From assembly GCF_000149955.1 (NCBI RefSeq), contig NW_017264870.1, positions 1 through 15,558 of the forward strand: a DNA stretch of 15,558 bases, in the 5' to 3' direction. The first letter of the stretch is position 1. Each line of letters starts with the position of its first letter. This stretch comes from Fusarium oxysporum f. sp. lycopersici 4287. Its lineage: Eukaryota; Ascomycota; Sordariomycetes; Hypocreales; Nectriaceae. This document shows positions 9,306 to 15,558 of the stretch, piece by piece. The notes under the pieces are model-generated. The model did not search any database. It was given only the letters and a program-made list of their open reading frames with translations, and had not been told where the DNA came from. A program made the translations under genes and the position numbers.

Positions 9306-9796
9306 ATGAATCCCGCGCTTGCAATGGTTTTGCTGTAAAGAGTAGATTCGAACCCCATTTGCTCGATTTCTAATTAAGCTTTTAGGTACTTAACTACTGC
9401 CTCGGCAGAAGACTGGGATCGGTGCCGATGTATGAAATACCCTGAGACGGGAACCCCCAATGACTGTGCCACGATCAAGGCCTGTGGCAGTGGTAAACAC
9501 CGCGCGATATGTAAGAGATTCTTATTATGTTTATACGAGTGGCACTTGCTGACTTACTACAGCCATTTCTGAAGAAAAGGGGGATATATGGGTATGATAT
9601 CGTCGGTCATCAATTAGGTGCGGCAACTTATTGGATATTCTAGTGTGAAAAGACCGATGTGGCAATCTCAGGCCCCGAATTTTATCGAACCTGTTACGGC
9701 CTTCTGCAAGACCCGAAACCTAACTCCGAAGCCGACAGCTGCTGCACTCGTTGGGTTGATGGCGTGGTGGTGCAGTCAGATGGCTGTTTCAAGTAG
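9306..9796 (+). CDS. Small cysteine-rich secreted protein, effector-like candidate (111 aa)
   Basis: Exons are 9306-9334, 9386-9510, 9563-9591 and 9644-9796 (stop TAG). The introns are 51, 52 and 52 nt, with donors GTAAAG, GTAAGA and GTATGA and acceptors TTTTAG, CTACAG and TTCTAG. The first has a TCTAAT branch and the second GCTGAC. Every junction keeps the frame, and each intron carries a stop if retained. The protein begins MNPALAMVLLYLTTASA, a signal peptide probably cleaved before Glu18. The mature part of about 94 residues has nine Cys (23, 25, 37, 43, 62, 78, 94, 95, 109), including a C-x-C and a CC pair, and several Trp. This is typical of small disulfide-rich fungal secreted proteins. 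I do not recognise the family, and the odd Cys number leaves one unpaired unless a boundary is slightly different. Confidence 0.7.
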
Positions 9797-10502
9797 GATG
9801 CAGTCCCATGACAGTTTGATCTGCTGGTTAATGGCAGCCTATCATGGGAAATCCAACGTACAAACAACGCCAGTACTGATAGCCTGATGCCGGTATTGGT
9901 AGACGTTTTCCATAATATCACATTGCTAGCACTTCGGCTGCCGCTCCCCGAGCCCCCTGCCTTATTGGAGTTCCTCGCGTGTTGGAAAATCCGGGGATCC
10001 CCCTTCGCTTCAGGATTCAGACTAACAGTCTGAAAGTCCTAGATTTAGAGTTTAAAGTCCTAGATGAAATCGTTTGGAGATGTAAACCTGAGAAGAACTC
10101 TCATCTCAATAAAAAAAAAAAAAAACCAAGTTTCATAAAATATATTTTCACCCAGCACTACTGCGCAATATAAACAACAGCTTGGCGATTAGCTGCAGAG
10201 AAAGTAGTTAGGATGTTCATGTGTCAAAGTTATATCGCCTGTGGTTACAACTATGCAGGAGTTTTTCATAAGCATATTAATACGGAGGGAGCCAGAGAAG
10301 TCTCAAATCGAATGTCGCTGGCAACCCCAGGTACAGCCACCTTACTCAGCTCATTGTCTCGTTGCCAGGTTTCCATTTGCCACTTTAGCCGACAACCGCA
10401 GTATGTTTGGCGCGATATACCTTGAGAACTTGGACATATTGGCCTTCTGTGAGACTGTGCCCATAAAATAAAGACGTGATTGTTAATCATCAGGGGTTAG
10501 GG
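9797..10502. other. Spacer with A-tract, possible coding scrap and telomere-like word
   Basis: The 3' flank of the Cys-rich gene. AAAGTCCTAGAT occurs twice (about 10034 and 10053), an A14 tract lies near 10111, and GGGTTAGGGTTA occurs at 10494-10505 where the long repeat begins. One frame ending at 10471 has a coding-like tail (SMFGAIYLENLDILAF), but no start or family could be supported. Confidence 0.4.
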
Positions 10503-11183
10503 TTACTCATGAAGATGGGGGTAAGAGTTAGCCAACGAGTTCGTGAGTTCAGGGTACACTTTTCTCCAGATATAGTAATATCTTATGCCCATGATCTTAA
10601 GTAGACCATTTCAAGCTAATTAAAAGTTTCCCTGACTTCATAGCTATTTTCTGGAATTACTTATGAAGTTTTAAAATATAATGATGGAAAATGAGGTTGA
10701 TGGTCGTGATGCTCCTCCACCCAGAAGTCTTGGCTCACATTTAATTCAATTAGGTTTAGCGCGAAGAGCGAACCACTAGAATAGATAGCTTTACAACCAT
10801 CATGATTCTTGATGCAACGGTCTGATAATTCAGCATACCAACTCCACGACATATTAATACACACGATCAGTATGCTATATAATAAATGCACGATCATACC
10901 TAAATAATATCACTCACGAGAGATGCGCACTATATACTTTTTCCTTACAACAGCATCATCACACATGCAGCGGACTCGAAAACCAGATGACCACTAACAA
11001 ACGATGTCTTGCTCTCAGTTTTCCCTTCTTATTTATAAGGTCTTTGAGCAAATTGATGTTGCAAGAAACCGTTTCTTGCCACTTGGCCTACGCGGACCAG
11101 TTTACACTGTGACACTGGTAACTCATGGAACCTGTAACCGTCGGAAAAGAAAATAAGGTTTGATTGCCATGCAGGCTACAGCA
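10503..11183 (+). repeat. Long direct repeat, copy 2
   Basis: Counterpart of 316-1067 in the same orientation, about 10.2 kb away. It ends about 108 bp before the ATG of the AT-hook/Ulp1 gene, so it supplies that gene's promoter or leader region, or forms the end of the element carrying it. Its left edge abuts the telomere-like word at 10494-10505. No matching right-hand end occurs in the window. Confidence 0.85.
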
Positions 11184-11290
11184 GCTGCTGCAGGGGACGG
11201 CAAGCAACAATTGCGTCGCGTCACTGATTACTCGGAAAACGCGCGAAGACCTACGAGAACAACCATTTCGGCCAAGTTATATGAAAGACG
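11184..11290 (+). promoter_or_regulatory. Leader of the AT-hook/Ulp1 gene
   Basis: The stretch between the end of the repeat and the chosen start codon has no conserved counterpart after copy 1, so homology between the copies stops before the coding region. Confidence 0.35.
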
Positions 11291-13090
11291 ATGTCCCAAC
11301 CCGCTCCAAAACGCCGAGGCCGCCCCCCGAGGAAAGTGCCACAAACGGAAGAGGAGCGGCTCGCCTCGCAACGCGCGCGATCACAACGATACTACCAACG
11401 ACAACACGGACAATCTGTTGATTCCCACCGCGTCGCCGTTGGATCGCAGAATGCGGAGTTTGTGTATCATTACCAACCCCATCCACCTGCTCTACCATCG
11501 ACTACGAACCCCGTTATTGGCCTCCACCTAGAGCCGCATCTTAACATACCAACACCTTTAGAGCAAGATGTAGTAGCCGAGCCCACTTGTGCGGGTGAGG
11601 CGGACACGGACCCAACAGCGGCATCAACGTCGTGGAATCCACCTGTCTGGAACCATCACGAGAATTCACGGGCCGCACGGTCGAGTTTAGATGATACACC
11701 CGAAGATAACTACAATCCGTTATTCGAGGACTCCCAAATACAACTCGAGCTTATATCACAACGACAAGACAATACAGGAGATGGCTACGACGCGGTCATT
11801 GACAGGGGCGAAGCCAATTCTCCGCAACTCGAAGCTCGAGACGAAGAGCTGCAGGATTTAGTTGACAAGGTCCAGCAGTTGCTCATCACGACGCCGCCAG
11901 ACAGTGAGGCAATAAGGAGGGATAGTGGCGATGGTCTGGCAGGAAGTTTGTGAACCTATAGATCAGGCGTGGCTCTATCTTGATAGAGGTACTGACGCGA
12001 CTTACCAGATACGATCGAATCACTAGTAGCTTCCGGCTCAGCGTTTTTGCAGGGCGATGCGAGATCCTCGACTCCACAATCTCAAGGCTCTGCTCGGTTA
12101 TCACGTAGATCTGATGAAGCCCAGGGACGAAGCCATGCGACAGCATCTGCAACGCCGTCATCGCAGTTACGAAATACAAGCATGTTGGATGATTGGGTAC
12201 GGCGGCCTTGTACTCGCTCCTCAGACAACTCTTCCAATGGAGTAACTTCACAAGCTTATGACTGCAACGGATTTCTTCTACCGTCAGCCACGGGCGTGCA
12301 AAGGTTCACGCGGGAACACTCGGGCTTTGTCGATCGTTCTAGTGCCACATCGCCATCCTCTAATTCATCACCAAGAGGGTTTGGAGTAGAATGGATCTAT
12401 CATGGGCTCTACTCGTGGAACCTCCGCCGTCGGCTGGAACGGGAAGACTACCTTACCACCGATGACGTTCTCTGCGGTATGCGGCTGGCCATTGAGCTGA
12501 GCGGCCGGCGGGACGTCACAACGCTCGCACGCGCCATTCATCTTGGTGAGCCTCAGAACAACTCTATCCAGCTGAGCCAGGCCGAGATCGAAGATATAAG
12601 ACGGCATGACGCCACAATACTGTCGATCTTTCGTCCAGGTATCGAGGAGGGGGTCGGTCACTGGTCACTCGCCATCTATCAGCCAGCACGGCCGCATTTC
12701 TTATTCTGCGATTCACTTGGAAGTCGTGATGACTGCTACTATTCTGCGCTCCGAGACATCCACGACTCGGTACTTCCGGACTCTGCGCCCGCATCCATTT
12801 GCGATGTGCCGATCACTCGACAAGTAAATGGCTGGACATGCGGTGTCATAGTCGTGGAATGTGCCCGACGATTTCTGACCGCACGAGAGCAGTATTGTAG
12901 TGAGGATTTGATGATAGAAGATCAGCCCGGGATACTCGACTGGACACAGCAGGAGCCGTATTTGTCCGAGATGCAAGACCCAGACTTGCGAGAGGTTGGT
13001 GCTATATCGTACTGGATCGAGGTGATATCGCAATATTTGGGCGCAACAACAAAGTCACAGTGCCACCTCCGTCGGCAGCAGGAGGAGTAG
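11291..13090 (+). CDS. AT-hook protein with Ulp1-type (C48) cysteine protease domain
   Basis: Two exons, 11291-11945 and 12009-13090, encode 578 aa. The ATG at 11291 opens directly into KRRGRPPRK, an AT-hook (RGRP core), followed by a basic Gln/Arg/Tyr-rich helix-like stretch (about residues 18-38) that suggests DNA binding. Residues 40-350 are acidic, Ser-rich and probably disordered. The C-terminal third is a C48 peptidase: GHWSLAIY supplies His436, FCDSLG supplies Asp453, and RQVNGWTCG supplies Gln490 and Cys496, with the family's Q-x5-C spacing. The catalytic set is complete. Known C48 enzymes cleave SUMO or related modifiers, and Ulp1-like proteases are frequent partners of eukaryotic transposases. 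The protein may once have continued past 13090, because a neighbouring frame stays open. A role in a mobile element is inference. Confidence 0.85.
11946..12008 (+). other. Intron of the AT-hook/Ulp1 gene (63 nt)
   Basis: Donor GTTTGT at 11946, branch ACTGAC at 11991-11996 and acceptor TTACCAG ending at 12008 join the two exons in phase 1. Without splicing, frame 2 stops at 11951-11953. Confidence 0.75.
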
Positions 13091-13503
13091 TAGTAGCGAT
13101 GCAGTTACCATCTCAGAGCCGGCTGACCCTGCGCTGCTCCTGTTCCAAGAGTGGAGCAGACCGGTAGGATGTACGTCCCGGCAACATGAAGAGGACCACT
13201 CCTCCCAGTTGGCGGATGCAACTACAAAGCGAGGCGTCTCTCCAAACTGTTCTTCTCTATTAGATATTGCAAAGAGGTTAGAGGGTGTGACTGGGGAGGA
13301 TGGCACAAACGGGCCACTACCTTGCGTCCTTGACCCAGCGAAGGATCTCTTAAGGTCCGGCACGCGGGAGTCCTCATCACCGGACGCTGGCCTAACACGC
13401 TATGGCGGACCCTGCAAAGCCGCCATGGAAGGCTTGGTAGAGGGTGAACAAGATCCGCCCTATCTATGCATGCATTCCAACCATAGCGCTCGACGTCTGG
13501 AAG
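13026..13503 (+). other. Coding-like frame between the Ulp1 gene and the giant gene
   Basis: Frame 0 is open from 13026 to a TAA at 13626-13628. Between about 13053 and 13440 it has coding-like composition (Ser-rich, then LLDIAKRLEGVTGEDG). It overlaps the end of the Ulp1 gene, which is in frame 2. A 1-nt insertion near 13040-13052 would make it the original C-terminal extension of that protease. From 13441 frame 1, the frame of the giant gene, also becomes convincing. Whether these parts were once one polypeptide cannot be decided here; a weak intron ending at 13442 would be compatible. Confidence 0.4.
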
Positions 13504-15558
13504 ATGACAGGATATCGTCGTCCTACGACATCGATAGTCTTTGCAGCTTCCCCACGTCCCTTGGCGTGGCCAAAGCTGGGGATTCAGTGGTACACTCAGT
13601 CGCATGTCACGCTCAACCTAGTCGATAATGTCCATCTGAGCATGGAAATCCCAGGTACGCGTGAGCAAGATGGCACAGTGACAACCCAGCCTCTCCATAC
13701 CATCCCCAACTACTGCCTTGGACGTGTCATTGGCCTTGCGGATACGTTCATCTGGGCCTTCTTCCCTGCCCTTTTCTCCGGCAAGCTCTCCGATCCTTAC
13801 AGCCAGACCTGTATTCCCAAAAAGAACTTCGTGCACTGGTACGAGGAGGTGATGCTGCCCGCCATACAAGCTGTTGTCGATGACAATAACATACTCCAGT
13901 ATATCCCAAAGACACATGCCATCGCGTCTTCGGACTGCAGTGCGCCTCGGGAAGCGTTAGCAGCTCTGGCGGTGGCGGAGGAAGAGGAGGCCGATATGGA
14001 AGAAGAACTGGATGGGTTTACCGGAGCGAAAAGACGAGACGGTCCGGCCGCACAGCCGGGGTCACGACGCAAGCACTTCTACGTCACGCTTCAGTCCCGC
14101 TACCTCGCAGCTTTATGGGAGGAGATACATTCCAGGGCTGCTCTCTGGCCTGAATATGCAGGGTTGCGACTCTACATGGCTGCTAAGAACACCAAACTGA
14201 CATGGATGCGGCCCACGTTCGAGTCGGCACTCGCGGAGTGGCAGCACCACTGGAATTCTGCGGTTGACGAGGCGTACATTGATCCGGATGTCACTTACAT
14301 TGACATCGGCCGCCAGATGACGCCGGCCGATACAGGACCACATGGACGCGTGCTTATCTGGCGCCGTTGCTGCATGGATAGGCTCTGGCGTCGCCGGCTA
14401 CAGTGGAGCCGGATCCAAAATCGGCTGTATCATCGTGAGGAAGACGCTTGCAAGGACGAATCGGGCAAACGTCAGGCTCCGCCAATCCGCAGGACGACCT
14501 ATCCGTTTGTTACTCTTCGTGATGCGAGAGATATGACCATCACTCCTAGTTCATCAAGCTGGGAGCTTCGAAATGGTCTCGTGTATAGCCAGTTCTACAA
14601 CCTCATCAAAGTTCCCTTCGATGCAGCTAAGCAGTACCCGTTCCAGAACCGCCACACCGAGAGCATGGCGCTAGACCCATCGTATCTCAGAGATCAACGT
14701 AACTCCACACGAGGGGCACATGCCCACCAGTCCCGAGTACAATGTGCCTACCGTCTGAGCAAGCTCCGTATTCATCGCAACGTTCCCGCTGTCGACCAGA
14801 ATGAGGATGATGATGATGATGAGATACATCATGAAGAATCAACACATCACCCATTCACATATGGTATACGTGCAGAAGACAGGGTATCATTGGCCCTTCT
14901 ACGGCGTATCACTGGTCTGTTCTCATCTAGCCCCCCGCAGGATGGGTCAGGCGATGATGAAGAAGATGAAGAGAGGGACCATCCATTCTTCTCCGTTTCT
15001 TCTCAAACGATGGCCCGTTTCCTCCGTGCTAGCGTCAATCGATATTGTTTCCTATTTGAATATGTAAAATCGCAGACCGGCTTGAAATATTCACTTCCCG
15101 AGACTGTTGTTATGGCAGCAGCGCTTCGTGGACTTCGGTTCAGCTACGATTGTTCCCTCATCGCGAAAGAATCGGTACTCTGGGGAGATAGATGGACGTC
15201 GACGCAGCGCGTGAGAGTTGAGGGTGGGGAAGCGCGGATCGTCAAGGTAGAGCGAGAAGGGCTAGGTCTGAACAAGACGTCTACGTCGCACGGTTTTGGC
15301 TGGTGGCTACCAGGGAAGTTTGACTGGAGTACCTGGCGGTTCGCCTCCGACGTTGGCGATCGACTCGCCGTAGGCAACGACCTCCTACGCCAGGATTACA
15401 AGCGTCAATGGAGAGTCCTCAAGGATATTCGAGACGTTCACGTTCGCATGTGGCAAGCCCAGAGTTGGTTAGGGCGATATCGAGTACAGGACGACGGGGC
15501 GGCAAAGAGACTGTGGCTCGAATATCTGCATTCCACAGTCATCGAACTCTTTCAGCGG
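13504..15558 (+). CDS. Giant uncharacterised protein, 3' end beyond window (at least 685 aa)
   Basis: Frame 1 is open from 13441 to the right edge without a stop. The first ATG is at 13504 with a favourable A at -3; coding-like sequence just before it (RPIYACIPTIALDVWK) means the true start may lie upstream or in a preceding exon. The protein is rich in Trp, Arg and Tyr in its globular parts. It has three acidic linkers: residues about 159-171 (Glu-rich), 434-440 (five consecutive Asp) and 484-492 (Asp/Glu). A basic Arg/Trp stretch lies near residue 290. No signal peptide, membrane helix or catalytic motif that I know is visible, and DDE, KDZ or tyrosine-recombinase signatures were not found. 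It follows the AT-hook/Ulp1 gene on the same strand. The function is unknown; a transposase or other element-encoded role is a guess from context. Confidence 0.75.
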   Translation, partial: MTGYRRPTTSIVFAASPRPLAWPKLGIQWYTQSHVTLNLVDNVHLSMEIPGTREQDGTVTTQPLHTIPNYCLGRVIGLADTFIWAFFPALFSGKLSDPYSQTCIPKKNFVHWYEEVMLPAIQAVVDDNNILQYIPKTHAIASSDCSAPREALAALAVAEEEEADMEEELDGFTGAKRRDGPAAQPGSRRKHFYVTLQSRYLAALWEEIHSRAALWPEYAGLRLYMAAKNTKLTWMRPTFESALAEWQHHWNSAVDEAYIDPDVTYIDIGRQMTPADTGPHGRVLIWRRCCMDRLWRRRLQWSRIQNRLYHREEDACKDESGKRQAPPIRRTTYPFVTLRDARDMTITPSSSSWELRNGLVYSQFYNLIKVPFDAAKQYPFQNRHTESMALDPSYLRDQRNSTRGAHAHQSRVQCAYRLSKLRIHRNVPAVDQNEDDDDDEIHHEESTHHPFTYGIRAEDRVSLALLRRITGLFSSSPPQDGSGDDEEDEERDHPFFSVSSQTMARFLRASVNRYCFLFEYVKSQTGLKYSLPETVVMAAALRGLRFSYDCSLIAKESVLWGDRWTSTQRVRVEGGEARIVKVEREGLGLNKTSTSHGFGWWLPGKFDWSTWRFASDVGDRLAVGNDLLRQDYKRQWRVLKDIRDVHVRMWQAQSWLGRYRVQDDGAAKRLWLEYLHSTVIELFQR
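14803..14823 (+). repeat. GAT trinucleotide run inside the giant gene
   Basis: An in-frame GAT run encodes five consecutive Asp in an acidic linker. It is a likely site of length variation that would not break the frame. Confidence 0.8.

Noticed and set aside
9190..9360. tRNA-like words (A-box-like near 9200, T-loop-like TTCGAAC near 9347)
   Set aside because: The two motifs are in opposite orientation or wrongly spaced, and no cloverleaf stems pair.
10213..10490. Overlapping open frames on both strands in the spacer
   Set aside because: No signal peptide, family, splice context or consistent start could be supported on either strand.
13618..14072. Minus-strand open frames opposite the giant gene
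   Set aside because: The plus strand has a 2-kb uninterrupted frame with coherent protein composition; the minus frames are shorter shadows.
13504..15558. KDZ, DDE or tyrosine-recombinase transposase identity for the giant protein
   Set aside because: None of the catalytic signatures that I know for these families is visible in the 685 residues present, so only a contextual suggestion is kept.

Overview
The window reads as an accessory, gene-poor stretch of a filamentous ascomycete (Pezizomycotina) genome. The reasons are compact 48-74 nt introns with CTGAC/CTAAT-type branch sites, AT-rich and locally TpA-rich (RIP-like) spacers, long degraded repeats, small genes with signal peptides, and multidomain genes typical of dispensable fungal regions. 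The species cannot be named from this sequence.

Layout. 1-315 is a strongly TpA-rich repeat remnant. 316-1067 is the first copy of a long direct repeat whose second copy lies at 10503-11183. 1068-2790 is spacer. 2791-5584 (+) is a three-exon gene for a protein of about 886 residues with a basic N-terminus, a Cys motif and a C-terminal protein-kinase-like domain. Its 3' end is altered by an apparent 1-nt frameshift. 5663-5939 and 6010-6551 hold two weak or degraded coding segments. 6552-7984 is spacer. 7985-8506 (-) and 9306-9796 (+) are two small genes for signal-peptide proteins that I assembled exon by exon. They are divergently transcribed from an 800-bp interval carrying a short direct repeat and a 16-bp palindrome. 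9797-10502 is spacer. The second long repeat sits directly upstream of a two-exon gene (11291-13090, +) for an AT-hook/Ulp1-type (C48) cysteine protease. That gene is followed by a very large open frame (13504 to beyond the right edge, +) of a family I do not recognise.

How the parts may work together is inference. The repeat, the AT-hook/Ulp1 protease and the giant protein look like one cassette, perhaps the left part of an undescribed large mobile element; the copy at 316-1067 would be a truncated relative. The kinase gene has a layout reminiscent of SPOK-type spore-killing proteins (coiled coil, middle region, Cys motif, kinase), but no nuclease signature could be pointed out. The two small secreted proteins are effector-like candidates. 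All exon structures are deduced from reading frame, splice consensus and branch sites, without transcript support.
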